From Helicobacter sp. (GTDB lineage: Bacteria; Campylobacterota; Campylobacteria; Campylobacterales; Helicobacteraceae): a DNA stretch of 64,000 nt. Where the stretch lies: positions 37,816-101,815 of the forward strand of contig NZ_JALEIK010000038.1 in assembly GCF_022770205.1 (NCBI RefSeq). Reading direction: 5' to 3'. Numbering within the stretch: the stretch's first letter is position 1; each line of letters begins with the position of its first letter. Made by a program: the position numbers and the translations under genes. Positions 9,475-18,425 of this stretch are shown here, piece after piece. Under the pieces are notes generated by a model. That model made no database searches and was not told the origin of the DNA. It was given only the letters and a program-made list of their open reading frames with translations.

Positions 9475-9504
9475 ATTTTATCTAATAAATAATTTAGATA
9501 AAAT
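9475..9504. promoter_or_regulatory. Palindrome in the divergent omp/nadE intergenic region
   Basis: Two perfect 11-base inverted arms, ATTTTATCTAA at 9475-9485 and TTAGATAAAAT at 9494-9504, are separated by 8 bases. The site lies between divergent genes, about 35-65 bases upstream of the porin start and 80 bases before nadE. There is no following T-run, so an operator is more likely than a terminator. The binding protein is unknown. Confidence 0.35.
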
Positions 9505-9584
9505 TAGACTTTATAAAATTCTTTGAGATTTTTTTAAAAATTACATTGAGTAGAGATTTTGCGTGATTTTATAGGGAGGCTTTT

Positions 9585-10343
9585 GTGAGAGATTTTGAAA
9601 CAATTGTGCAAAAACTTATTGCATTTATCCAAAATGAAGTTACAAAGCGTGGATTTAATGCGGTTGTTTTTGGATTAAGTGGTGGGATTGATTCTGCGGT
9701 GGTAGCTAGGCTTTGTCAGCTTGCTTTTAAGGAATCGCATAAAGCTTTAATTCTTCCTGCAAAACAATCTAGCAAAGAAAGCTTAGAACACGCCTTGGAG
9801 CTTTGTGGAAAATTTGGAATCCAAAATGAAATTCTTAGCATTGCAGGTCTCCAAAACGCATTTTTAGAGACTTTGCCAAATCTTGCACAATCTCAAATGC
9901 GCTTAGGCAATCTTAGTGCTAGGCTAAGAATGATTTGTTTATACGATTATGCCTTTGGAAATGATGCTCTTGTTGTTGGCACAAGCAATAAATCTGAGAT
10001 TTTACTGGGTTATGGCACGATTTATGGAGATTTAGCTTGTGCAATTAATCCTATTGGAAATCTTTATAAAACGGAAATTTATGGGCTAGCAAAGGTGTTA
10101 GATATTCCACAAAATATTTTACAAAAGCCGCCAAGTGCAGATTTGTATGCAGGGCAGAGCGATGAAGCAGAGCTAGGATTTTCCTATGCAATCTTAGATA
10201 GAATTATGTTACTATTGCACGAAGGAAAGGATGATGTAGCGATTTTGCAAGAAGGTTTGCCAAAGGAAGCATTGCAATTAGTTAAAGTGAGAATGCAACG
10301 CTTTTTATTTAAGCAAAAAATGCCAACGATTGCGCAAGTTTAA
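9585..10343 (+). CDS. nadE: NH3-dependent NAD+ synthetase
   Basis: Final step of NAD synthesis, ATP-dependent amidation of nicotinic acid adenine dinucleotide. The 252-aa protein is the short, ammonia-using form with no glutaminase domain. The PP-loop motif is GLSGGIDSAVVA near residue 30, VVGTSNKSE near residue 130 follows, and the C-terminal PPSADLYAGQSDEAELGF matches the substrate-binding motif of the family. The start is GTG at 9585 with a strong GGGAGG about 5 bases upstream. In H. pylori and C. jejuni nadE sits next to lpxK; here a DegT-fold gene lies between them. Confidence 0.95.
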   Translation: MRDFETIVQKLIAFIQNEVTKRGFNAVVFGLSGGIDSAVVARLCQLAFKESHKALILPAKQSSKESLEHALELCGKFGIQNEILSIAGLQNAFLETLPNLAQSQMRLGNLSARLRMICLYDYAFGNDALVVGTSNKSEILLGYGTIYGDLACAINPIGNLYKTEIYGLAKVLDIPQNILQKPPSADLYAGQSDEAELGFSYAILDRIMLLLHEGKDDVAILQEGLPKEALQLVKVRMQRFLFKQKMPTIAQV

Positions 10344-10353
10344 AGGAAATAAT

Positions 10354-11484
10354 ATGCGAAAAATTCCCTATTTTATTCCAGATATTACTAAAGCAGAAAA
10401 AGATGCAATCCATCGCGTGCTAGAAAATCCTAGTTATGATATTGTCAGTGAGTTTGAAGAGGAATTTAGGAATTTTATTGGAATTGAATATGCCATAGCT
10501 ACACTTAGTGGGACAACAGCATTTCATTTGTGTCTATTTGCTATGGACATTAAACGGGGCGATAAGATTATTTGTTCTGTAAATTGCCATCCTATGTTTC
10601 CAGAAATTATTCGTCATTTTGATGCTGAACCAATTTTTGTGGATATTGAAGAGGATACTTTTTTTATGTCCTTTGAAAAATGTAAAGAAACAATTGAAAA
10701 AATGGGTGTCAAAAAACTGCGCGCCATCATTGTTAGCCATACAGCAGGACAAGCTATGGATACAGAACCTTTCTTTGATCTTGCACAAGCGCATAATATT
10801 AAAATTATTGAAGATGCAACAATGGCATTAGGGCTTACCCATAATGGTGTGAAAATTGGTGCGAAAAAGAGTTTTGCAAGCATTTTTAGCATCGTGCTTG
10901 ATGCCTTTAATCCTGTTGCGCAAACTGGAGTTTTAGCTACGCAAGATAAAGAGCTTGCTGAAGTGGCAGTATTGTTGCGCTATCACGGCATTATAAGTGA
11001 AAAAACAACCTCCACACGCCCGCAATATTTGTATGATGTTGTGGGAATTGGGAATAAATACAATGTAAGCTATCTTGATGTTGCCCTTTGTTTAAGTCAG
11101 CTTAGACGCATTGATTATATTATTAGCCGCCGCCAAGAGATTGCAAGATATTATCGTAAGAATTTAGAGAGTGTGCCGCACATTTCACTTCCTGTGGTTA
11201 AAAGCGAGCATACCTTTTTGCATTTTATTATTAAAGTGGATAAGAATCGCGACCATTTTGCAAAGGAGCTTAAAGAATGTGGAATCGAAACTGCATTGCA
11301 TTTTGTGCCAAACCATTTATTAACTTATTATAAGACAAAATACAAATATAAGATTAGCGATTTTCCTGTTGCGCTTAAGAATTATCAGCAGATTTTAAGT
11401 TTGCCAATTTACAGCGCAATGCAACAAGCAGATACGGATTATGTGTGTAAGCAAGTCTTAAACCTTGCTAGTGTGCGTGTGTAA
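10354..11484 (+). CDS. DegT/DnrJ/EryC1/StrS-fold protein lacking the PLP lysine
   Basis: A 376-aa protein of the sugar aminotransferase family (fold-type I, PLP), whose members normally aminate nucleotide-sugar keto groups. The fold motifs are visible: GTTAFHLCL near residue 50, SHTAGQAMD near residue 130 and the PLP-ring Asp in IEDATMALG near 155. However, where relatives have SFxxxKxxxxxEGG, this protein has FSIVLDAFNPVAQTG (178-192), with Ala184 in place of the Schiff-base lysine and no acidic-Gly-Gly. It may be a dehydratase-like or non-catalytic relative. The start is ATG 10354 after AAAGGA; an earlier in-frame ATG at 10330 overlaps nadE. lpxK follows after 7 bases. Confidence 0.75.
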   Translation: MRKIPYFIPDITKAEKDAIHRVLENPSYDIVSEFEEEFRNFIGIEYAIATLSGTTAFHLCLFAMDIKRGDKIICSVNCHPMFPEIIRHFDAEPIFVDIEEDTFFMSFEKCKETIEKMGVKKLRAIIVSHTAGQAMDTEPFFDLAQAHNIKIIEDATMALGLTHNGVKIGAKKSFASIFSIVLDAFNPVAQTGVLATQDKELAEVAVLLRYHGIISEKTTSTRPQYLYDVVGIGNKYNVSYLDVALCLSQLRRIDYIISRRQEIARYYRKNLESVPHISLPVVKSEHTFLHFIIKVDKNRDHFAKELKECGIETALHFVPNHLLTYYKTKYKYKISDFPVALKNYQQILSLPIYSAMQQADTDYVCKQVLNLASVRV

Positions 11485-11491
11485 GGGATAA

Positions 11492-12391
11492 ATGCGTAAA
11501 AGGGAGCGGTATTTTTATGCCCCAAGTGGAATCCAAAAACTTCTAGCCTTTGTGTTGCTGCCCTTTAGTTTTATCTATTGTGCCATTGCGACATTAAAGC
11601 GCAAGTTTGGGTGTTTTAGGGATTTTGGGATTCCAATTATTAGTGTGGGGAATTTAGTGCTTGGAGGCAGTGGAAAATCGCCCTTTATTATAGAAATTGC
11701 AAAGGATTATGCAGATGCGTGTGTGATTTTGCGTGGATACGGACGCAGGAGTAAGGGGTTAAGGATTGTGAGCCTAAAAGGTGCGGTGCAAGAGAGTGTA
11801 GAAAATGCAGGGGATGAAGCAATAATGCTAGCAAAAGCCTTGCCAAATGCAAGCGTGATTGTGAGTGAAAAGCGTGCAGTTGGAATCCAAAAAGCCAAAG
11901 AATTAGGGGCTAAAGTTGTATTTTTAGACGATGGATTCCGCTTTAAGTTTAAAAAGCTAAACATCCTTTTGCAACCTCAATTAGAGCCTTATTTTAGTTT
12001 TTGTATCCCAAGCGGTGGATATAGGGAATCTAAGCGTGCATATAAGGAAGCAGATATTGTGGCTAAAGAAGGAGTGGATTATCAACGGCAAGTAGAGTTA
12101 GTGCAGGCTACTCCTAAAATGCTACTTGTAACAGCAATTGCAAATCCGATGCGTTTAGATGAGTATTTGCCAGATGTGGTAGGAAAGATGGTGTTTAAAG
12201 ACCATTCCTTTTTTAAGAAAGAAAAGATTTTAAAGGAATATGAACGCTTAGGTGCAACTTCTTTGCTTGTTACGCAAAAAGACGCCCCAAAGCTAGAAGG
12301 CTTTGGTGTGCCTCTATCGCTTTTACAATTGCAATTAAAGATTAATCCGACAATTATAGAGCGCATTAAAGATTATGTTGCAAAGGTTTAG
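11492..12391 (+). CDS. lpxK: Tetraacyldisaccharide 4'-kinase (lipid A)
   Basis: Phosphorylates the 4' position of the lipid A disaccharide at the inner face of the inner membrane. The 299-aa protein has a single N-terminal hydrophobic anchor (LLAFVLLPFSFIYCAIA), the LpxK-type P-loop VGNLVLGGSGKSP about residue 50, the ILRGYGR segment and VFLDDGFRF with the catalytic acidic pair near residue 145. The length is slightly short of the usual 310-330. It begins 7 bases after the DegT-fold gene, so nadE, the DegT-fold gene and lpxK probably share a transcript. Confidence 0.93.
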   Translation: MRKRERYFYAPSGIQKLLAFVLLPFSFIYCAIATLKRKFGCFRDFGIPIISVGNLVLGGSGKSPFIIEIAKDYADACVILRGYGRRSKGLRIVSLKGAVQESVENAGDEAIMLAKALPNASVIVSEKRAVGIQKAKELGAKVVFLDDGFRFKFKKLNILLQPQLEPYFSFCIPSGGYRESKRAYKEADIVAKEGVDYQRQVELVQATPKMLLVTAIANPMRLDEYLPDVVGKMVFKDHSFFKKEKILKEYERLGATSLLVTQKDAPKLEGFGVPLSLLQLQLKINPTIIERIKDYVAKV

Positions 12392-12448
12392 AGGGATTTA
12401 AAACGATTAATTTTACATAGATTTTTCAAGCCTTTTACTAAAAAGCGT

Positions 12449-12454
12449 TATAAT
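12449..12454 (+). promoter_or_regulatory. Putative -10 box of ppc
   Basis: A perfect TATAAT lies 30 bases before the ppc ATG, after an AT-rich stretch with no clear -35, as is usual in Campylobacterota. AAAAGGAAT provides the ribosome site. Confidence 0.45.
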
Positions 12455-12483
12455 GTTAAAACTCTCTCTAAAAGGAATCGCAA

Positions 12484-15135
12484 ATGTATAAATCTAAAGA
12501 AATAAAATTTATTTTTACTTTAATGCGGGAACAATTAAATGCTGTTGCTCCAAAGATAGAGCCATTATTTGTGGCTTTTAAAGAAGGATTTAGCAAAGAT
12601 TCCAACTCTTTAAATGCACTAAGCGCAGAAGACATTTCTAATCTTATTAAGGCATTCACACTTTATCAAATGCTATTAAACATCATTGATGAGAAATACC
12701 ATTTAAGCACAATGCGAGAAGATAGAATCCAAACTACACTTACAGAGCTAAAAGCACAAAATTATGATGCAAGTGATCTTCAAGAAGTGCTAAAGAAAAT
12801 GCGATTTTATCCTGTTTTTACAGCACATCCTACGGAATCTTTACGGAGAACATTTTTAGAGAGTTATCACGAGATGAGTGATGACTTAGAAGCTTTGTTT
12901 AAATTTGGAGATTTAAAAGCAAAAGAGCATTTAAAATATCGCTTAAATTTGCTTTGGCATAGCCACATCGTAAGGAGCGAGAAAATAGGGGTTTTATTTG
13001 AGCTTGATAATTTGCTTTACTTTATGGAAAGTTCTATTTTACAAAGTGCTATAAATACTCTTAGAGAAATTCAAAATGCCCTAGAGATTTTAGGAGATAA
13101 AAAGATATTAAAGAAGTCTCCTATTAGACTTGGAAGTTGGATTGGTGGGGATAGAGATGGGAATCCTTATGTAACAAATGCTGTTATGCTTGAAGTGATG
13201 AAGCGCCAGCATGAAACAATTATCCATCAATACTTAAAGAGAATTGATAAGTTGGGGCGTGAATTATCCATAGCACAGGATTGCATTGCTCCTAGCGAAG
13301 CTTTAAGGGATAGTTTAGAAGCAGAAAAAGAGCATTTAAATGCTTTGACAAAAAAAGCTTTTTTGCAAGAACCATTCCGTGCAAAATTGAGTTGTATGCG
13401 CCAAAAACTACAAAATAGAATCTTAGCTTTAAATTTGCCCCAAAGTGCATTGAGTGAAAATAAACCTTATATGTATGTCAATTCTAAGGAATTTATTAAG
13501 GATATTGATATGCTAATAGACTCTTTAGATGCGCGCAGTAGCTTGTATTTAAAAGAGCTAAAAAACCTTGCATTGCTTGCGGGATTCCACTTAATGCAGC
13601 TTGATTTTCGTCAGCATAGAGATGTGTTTTGGAATGCCTTAGCAGAGATTTTTTCCCATTTAGGCTATGTGCAGGGTGATTTACTGCTTTTGCCAGAGAG
13701 TGAGAGAACAAAGATTTTAAATGCTGCATTAGATGCACCATTGTTGGATTTAAATCTGCTCTATGGCAAGTTAAGCGCGCAAACACAAGAAACCTTGCTA
13801 GCTTTTGTGCATTTTAAATGGGCAAAAGATAGGATTAGTGATGATATTATTGATTCTTGCATTATTTCAATGTGTCAGAGTGCAAATGATTTGTTATGCG
13901 TGCTATGGTTTGCAAAGCAAAGTGGATTATGGCGCAAGGGTAAGAGAACGCGCATCTCTATTTCGCCGCTTTTTGAAACCATTGGAGATTTGGAATTTGC
14001 ACCAAAAATTTTGCGCGAGCTATGTGCAAATCCGCATTATAGTGAGTATTTGCAATCGCGTAAAAATTATCAAGAAATTATGATTGGTTATTCAGATTCT
14101 AGTAAAGATGGTGGAATCTTTACTAGCAATTATGCGTTGCGTAAAGCCATTGAAAATCTAATGGTGTTAGAGGATGAATTAGGGATTAAATTTAGATTAT
14201 TTCACGGAAGGGGAGGAAGTGTAAGCCGTGGTGGGGGTGCATTAGAAGATGCGCTTTTAAGCTCTCCTATTAAAAGTGTAGCAGGGTTTTTAAAAACCAC
14301 AGAGCAAGGGGAGGTGATTAGTGCGAAGTATTTAAGCCCCAAAAAGGCGGAATCTAGTTTTAATAGTGCGCTTGCAACTTTGCTAAAGAAGTCTGTTTAT
14401 GATAGATATGGCAAACAATGCGATAAAGAGAGTTTTGATTTTGATAAGATTTTGCAAAGCGTGAGTGCGGAATCGTATAAGGCTTATCGTAAGCTTGTGT
14501 ATGAGAGTGAGGGTTTTATAGAGTATTTTAAGCAGGCAACACCCATTTATTTTATCCAGCAATTAAACATAGGCTCGCGCCCAAGTAAGCGTAAGGATAC
14601 GCAAAATGTAGAGGACTTGCGCGCGATTCCTTGGGTGTTTGCTTGGACACAGAATCGCTCTATTATTCCTGCTTGGTATGGGCTTGGAAGTGGCTTAGAG
14701 GAAGCATTCAAAGCAAGTGGAGATAGAGAGCTTTTTAGACGATGTTATAAGGAGGATTTGTTTTTTAAAACCACGATTGATAACATCTCGCAAGCTTTTT
14801 TGAAGGTGGATTTAGACATTGCAAGGCGTTATAATGCTTTTGTAGAGAATGGGGAATTGCGTGAAAGAATTTGGAGTTTGATTGAAGCAGAATACCATCG
14901 CACGCTAGAGTGGCTATTGTATGTGCGCAATGAGGAGCATTTGCTAGCAAGCGAGAAGTTGGTGCAAGAATCTATTTTTCTTAGAAAACCCTTTTTAACT
15001 AGTCTTAGCTTTTTTCAGCTTTATTTAATGCGTGCTTATAAAGAAGCGCAATACAAAGAACAAAAAGAGCGCATTGCAAAGCAGATTGTTACAACTATTG
15101 TTGGAATCGCACAAGGAATTAGAAATACAGGGTGA
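12484..15135 (+). CDS. ppc: Phosphoenolpyruvate carboxylase
   Basis: Carboxylates PEP with bicarbonate to oxaloacetate, refilling the TCA cycle. The 883-aa protein has the family's key sites: VFTAHPTES with catalytic His near residue 120, GSWIGGDRDGNPYVT near 220, the GYSDSSKDGG loop near 535, FHGRGGSVSRGGG near 580, the NIGSRPSKR segment, and the C-terminal end QGIRNTG. No frameshift is seen. It stands alone between lpxK and a transporter gene, each with its own likely promoter. Confidence 0.97.
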   Translation: MYKSKEIKFIFTLMREQLNAVAPKIEPLFVAFKEGFSKDSNSLNALSAEDISNLIKAFTLYQMLLNIIDEKYHLSTMREDRIQTTLTELKAQNYDASDLQEVLKKMRFYPVFTAHPTESLRRTFLESYHEMSDDLEALFKFGDLKAKEHLKYRLNLLWHSHIVRSEKIGVLFELDNLLYFMESSILQSAINTLREIQNALEILGDKKILKKSPIRLGSWIGGDRDGNPYVTNAVMLEVMKRQHETIIHQYLKRIDKLGRELSIAQDCIAPSEALRDSLEAEKEHLNALTKKAFLQEPFRAKLSCMRQKLQNRILALNLPQSALSENKPYMYVNSKEFIKDIDMLIDSLDARSSLYLKELKNLALLAGFHLMQLDFRQHRDVFWNALAEIFSHLGYVQGDLLLLPESERTKILNAALDAPLLDLNLLYGKLSAQTQETLLAFVHFKWAKDRISDDIIDSCIISMCQSANDLLCVLWFAKQSGLWRKGKRTRISISPLFETIGDLEFAPKILRELCANPHYSEYLQSRKNYQEIMIGYSDSSKDGGIFTSNYALRKAIENLMVLEDELGIKFRLFHGRGGSVSRGGGALEDALLSSPIKSVAGFLKTTEQGEVISAKYLSPKKAESSFNSALATLLKKSVYDRYGKQCDKESFDFDKILQSVSAESYKAYRKLVYESEGFIEYFKQATPIYFIQQLNIGSRPSKRKDTQNVEDLRAIPWVFAWTQNRSIIPAWYGLGSGLEEAFKASGDRELFRRCYKEDLFFKTTIDNISQAFLKVDLDIARRYNAFVENGELRERIWSLIEAEYHRTLEWLLYVRNEEHLLASEKLVQESIFLRKPFLTSLSFFQLYLMRAYKEAQYKEQKERIAKQIVTTIVGIAQGIRNTG

Positions 15136-15153
15136 TTTTGCTTGTTTTAATAT

Positions 15154-15159
15154 TATAAT
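15154..15159 (+). promoter_or_regulatory. Putative -10 box of the TcyP-like gene
   Basis: TATAAT lies 36 bases before the ATG at 15195, in a short AT-rich gap after ppc. Confidence 0.4.
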
Positions 15160-15194
15160 TGCGTTTTTAAATGTCTTTTGTAAAGGAAGTCTTT

Positions 15195-16580
15195 ATGGAT
15201 TATGCGTTTTTTAGCCACTTTTTGCAACTCTCTAGTCCGCAAACTTTGATAATTTTGAGCGTTCTTGTTGGAATCTTTTTTGTGATTAAAAAGATGTATG
15301 ATAGGCAGATTAGCTTTTCTTTGAGAATGCTTTTCGCGCTTTTTGTTGGGCTTTTATTTGGCTTTATCTTGCAACACTTAGCGGATTATCCTAATGCAAA
15401 TGCTGCAAAAGAAATTATTTGGTATGCAGAGGCAAAGCATTGGTTTGCGTTTTTTAGCGCAGTGTTTGTAGCTTTCATTAAAATGTTAGTGATTCCACTC
15501 ATTTTTGCTTGCATTGTGAAGGTAATTATAGAAATTGATAAAGATATTAAAATCTCTTCCTTGCTTGGAGTGAGTCTTTTTTGGATACTTTTTAGCACGG
15601 CTTTAGCAGCAATTGTTGGGTTAAGCTTGGCAGTTGTGTTTGATTTAGGAGAAAATATCGCTTTAAGTGAAGGTGCAAGGCAGATTAGAGAAATCACAAC
15701 ACTAACAAGCATTTTGCAAAATCTAATCCCTAGTAATATTATTAATGTGATGAGCAAAGAGAATATTATTGCTATAGTGATTTTTGCTTTTTTAATTGGA
15801 ATCTGTGCAAAAAGTGTTAGCAAAAATGCAAAATATGAGAAGTCGTTTAAAAGCTTTAGAAATCTTGTTAAAACTTTCTATGCGATTATGATGCAAATGA
15901 CAGGGGCGGTGATTCACTTTATGCCTTATGCTGTGGTGTGTATGATGGCAAATGTGCTTTTAAGCAATGGTTTTGAAGCCATTAAAATTGTGGGGATTTT
16001 TATTGTTTTAACTTATGTAGCGATGTTTGTGATGTTTGGCGTGCATTTTGTGTTATTGCTCTTACAAGGGCTAAATCCCTTTATTTATTTCAAAAAAGCC
16101 TTTCCTGTGTTGCTTTTTGCCTTTAGTTCGCGCTCAAGCGTGGCAACCTTACCTCTTAGCATTTCTACTTTGCAAGATAGATTTGGAGTCTCTTCAGCCG
16201 TGGCAAATTTTGTCGCAAGCATTGGGACAACAACAGGGTTAAATGGCTGTGCGGGGTATTTTCCTGCAATGGCAGCAGTGCTTGTTGCAAATTTACTAGG
16301 CGTGCAGATTGATTTTAGCTTTGCACTGATGATTGTTTTAGTGGCAGTGCTTGGCTCACTTGGGATTGCTGGAGTTCCCGGAAGTGCAACAATGGCAGCT
16401 TCAATTATGCTAGCTGGAATTGGTTTTGGAGAGAATTTTATGCTGCTTAGCCTTGTCTTAGCCGTTGATCCCATCGTAGATATGGCACGCACAGCAAGCA
16501 ATGTTTCAGGCGCGATGACTTCTGCACTTTGCACAGCAAAAAACCTAAAAGCCTTAGACAAAACGCTTTATAATCAGTAG
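15195..16580 (+). CDS. TcyP-like cation:L-cystine symporter (DAACS family)
   Basis: Inner-membrane dicarboxylate/amino acid:cation symporter of about 461 aa with eight or so hydrophobic segments and re-entrant loop motifs. Among its relatives it looks most like Bacillus TcyP: GLNPFIYFKKAFPVLLFAFSSRSSVATLPL, NGCAGYFPAMAAVL, and the C-terminal VDPIVDMARTASNVSGAMTS follow that subfamily rather than GltP or DctA. L-cystine uptake is therefore the likely role, but substrate is inference. I start at ATG 15195, with AAAGGAAG 5-8 bases upstream; an ATG 24 bases earlier lacks a ribosome site. It converges on the methylase gene with a 2-base gap. Confidence 0.82.
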   Translation: MDYAFFSHFLQLSSPQTLIILSVLVGIFFVIKKMYDRQISFSLRMLFALFVGLLFGFILQHLADYPNANAAKEIIWYAEAKHWFAFFSAVFVAFIKMLVIPLIFACIVKVIIEIDKDIKISSLLGVSLFWILFSTALAAIVGLSLAVVFDLGENIALSEGARQIREITTLTSILQNLIPSNIINVMSKENIIAIVIFAFLIGICAKSVSKNAKYEKSFKSFRNLVKTFYAIMMQMTGAVIHFMPYAVVCMMANVLLSNGFEAIKIVGIFIVLTYVAMFVMFGVHFVLLLLQGLNPFIYFKKAFPVLLFAFSSRSSVATLPLSISTLQDRFGVSSAVANFVASIGTTTGLNGCAGYFPAMAAVLVANLLGVQIDFSFALMIVLVAVLGSLGIAGVPGSATMAASIMLAGIGFGENFMLLSLVLAVDPIVDMARTASNVSGAMTSALCTAKNLKALDKTLYNQ

Positions 16581-16582
16581 AA

Positions 16583-17635
16583 TTATTCCTTACGCAAAAT
16601 ATGCAGATATTCTAGTGTGGAATCTTGTTTGTGGGTTCTGCTAGAATCTGCTTTAAACCTTTGGTGTTTTTGCACGACATTGCTGTATTCGCCATATTTT
16701 GATAAGATTTCTCGCAAAGATTCCAAACTTAAAAGCCCTTCATTATTGTAGCTTAAAAATATCCATTCAAATTTTGCGTTTTTAATAAGAGATTCTAACG
16801 CACTTGCAACTTCTCTTTTTTTACAATACGCACTTTTTTCATATTCTCTTAAACCTGTTTTTCCACGCGGAATGAAGTTATCATAAAGGGCAATAGTATT
16901 TAGCAAGTGATAGTTTGCTCCATATTCTCTAGCATTATATGGGGGGTCAAGATAGAGAATATCGCCTTTTATTTTTTGAATAAGAGTGTTAGAATCTGTA
17001 TTAAAAACACAATTATTTTGATTAGAAATTAAAAAATCAATAGGCTTTAGTATTAGTGGAATTAAAGCAGATTTTTTAAGGGATTTTAAAAATGCTCCAT
17101 ACACAGAAGCGGTGTTTGCCACTCTATCTGCGGATTCTAAAAGGGAGGCAAGCAAATGAAAGTAAGTGTTTTGTGTAATTGCTCCACTTTTGCGCCAATG
17201 CTCTATTTTTGTGCGGATTGCATCAATTTTTGCACCATTATAATCGCTAAAATATTGTCTTTGAAATTCTTTGTTTTTAAAGTCAATTTTATTGTTTTCA
17301 AAGCGCGTATGCCCTAGACAATAATGCTTGTAAATTTTCCCTTCAATAGGTGGTGTTAAAGCATTAGAATTAAGTTCATCAAATAGCTTTTCTTTATCCT
17401 TAATTTCTGTATTATTAGCAATGTAATTTTGATTTAAGACAAAACTATAATATTCCTTATCATTTGAAATCATTTGCTTAACTTTGGGCTTAAATAATCT
17501 TCCAACCGCTCCAGTGCCTGCAAATATATCACAAAATACGCAATCAACAAGGGGCTTGCTATGTTTTTGCAAAATGGATTCCATATTTGCTTGTAAAAAG
17601 GGCAGTAACTTTATTTTTGAGCCAATGTAATTCAA
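16583..17635 (-). CDS. N6-adenine DNA methyltransferase of CATG-type R-M system (M.NlaIII/M.HpyI-like)
   Basis: D12-class adenine methyltransferase of 350 aa. The N-terminal MNYIGSKIKLL is typical of the class, the AdoMet motif is DIFAGTGAVG about residues 36-45 and the catalytic DPPY (LDPPYNAREY) is at 230-233. The partner gene immediately upstream is NlaIII-like, and in H. pylori the iceA1 endonuclease is paired with the HpyI methylase in the same way, so methylation of the A in CATG is the likely function. Its ATG overlaps the endonuclease's last 4 bases, giving coupled translation. The start also fits the length of relatives (about 330-350). Confidence 0.85.
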   Translation of the reverse strand: MNYIGSKIKLLPFLQANMESILQKHSKPLVDCVFCDIFAGTGAVGRLFKPKVKQMISNDKEYYSFVLNQNYIANNTEIKDKEKLFDELNSNALTPPIEGKIYKHYCLGHTRFENNKIDFKNKEFQRQYFSDYNGAKIDAIRTKIEHWRKSGAITQNTYFHLLASLLESADRVANTASVYGAFLKSLKKSALIPLILKPIDFLISNQNNCVFNTDSNTLIQKIKGDILYLDPPYNAREYGANYHLLNTIALYDNFIPRGKTGLREYEKSAYCKKREVASALESLIKNAKFEWIFLSYNNEGLLSLESLREILSKYGEYSNVVQKHQRFKADSSRTHKQDSTLEYLHILRKE

Positions 17636-18306
17636 AAGTCCTCTCCATAAAGCTTTTGGAGAATATTTGTAGAAACTTCTTGTGTAATTTTGACAACACA
17701 GGCTTTGCGATACGCTACAGGGTCGTATTGATAACAGCCCACACAGCCTAACTCTTCTGTGTAATTTTCATCTCCTTCATAAAAATCATAAGGATTGCCT
17801 TTAATGTTTTTGGCACTCCAACGCTTATTGGTTTCTTTGCAGGTTTTGCAAATTTGTCGCTTTATGTCATTTGCTGCCTTAGATAATGGTTGAAAATCCT
17901 CTAAGCGTTGGTCTTGCAAAGATGCAACGCGCATATCATTTTTGCGTCCATCTTTATGGTCTATCTCTATGGTTGTATTTTCAGATTTGCCACATACACC
18001 TAGCATCACGCATTTTTGATTTTTGTAAAAATTTTTAATATCTTGCCTTATTGCTTGATTAAAAGTTTCTTGTATATTAAATCCATTAAGTCTAATTCTA
18101 TCAATCGCATTACCTTTTGTTTGACTCTTATCAAATTCTACATTGTATTTTTTGGCTAGAGTTGAGCTTTTTCTACACCAACTTCCACCATTTCCAAGTG
18201 CTAAATTTTTATAATTTCCGATAAATTCATTCACGCTTACCCAGCGAGATACCCCATTTTTGTTAGGTTTTGCAAGTTCTAAAAATAATTCTATTTTGCT
18301 TGACAT
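17632..18306 (-). CDS. HNH restriction endonuclease, NlaIII/IceA1-like (predicted CATG)
   Basis: A 224-aa protein close in length and motif order to NlaIII and H. pylori IceA1. Seen: an N-terminal GVSRWV...GNGGSWCR segment, RLNGFN, the HNH core EIDHKDGRKND with His117, LEDFQPLSKAANDIKRQICKTC, and two CxxC pairs (153-156 and 188-191) that probably bind a structural zinc. Both enzymes I compare it with cut CATG; the specificity here is inferred. The reading frame is complete, so the enzyme could be active, unlike many truncated iceA1 alleles. The methylase follows with a 4-base overlap. The pair sits between two transporter genes with no transposase or tRNA nearby. Confidence 0.86.
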   Translation of the reverse strand: MSSKIELFLELAKPNKNGVSRWVSVNEFIGNYKNLALGNGGSWCRKSSTLAKKYNVEFDKSQTKGNAIDRIRLNGFNIQETFNQAIRQDIKNFYKNQKCVMLGVCGKSENTTIEIDHKDGRKNDMRVASLQDQRLEDFQPLSKAANDIKRQICKTCKETNKRWSAKNIKGNPYDFYEGDENYTEELGCVGCYQYDPVAYRKACVVKITQEVSTNILQKLYGEDF

Positions 18307-18425
18307 TTTTGGATTCCTTATTACATTTTTAATCTTTACAAATTTAAAAAATGCTAATTTTACATAAATTTAACCATACTTGAAAAAAGCGTTTGTTAGA
18401 ATTGTGCCTTTACAAAGGAGAAAAA

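Noticed and set aside
16085..16561. 158-codon open frame opposite the TcyP-like gene
   Set aside because: It is the reverse complement of a clear membrane-protein gene, has no ribosome site and gives a low-complexity product.
16583..18306. R-M pair as part of a mobile island
   Set aside because: No integrase, transposase, tRNA or direct repeat was found at the borders; only the gene content hints at transfer.
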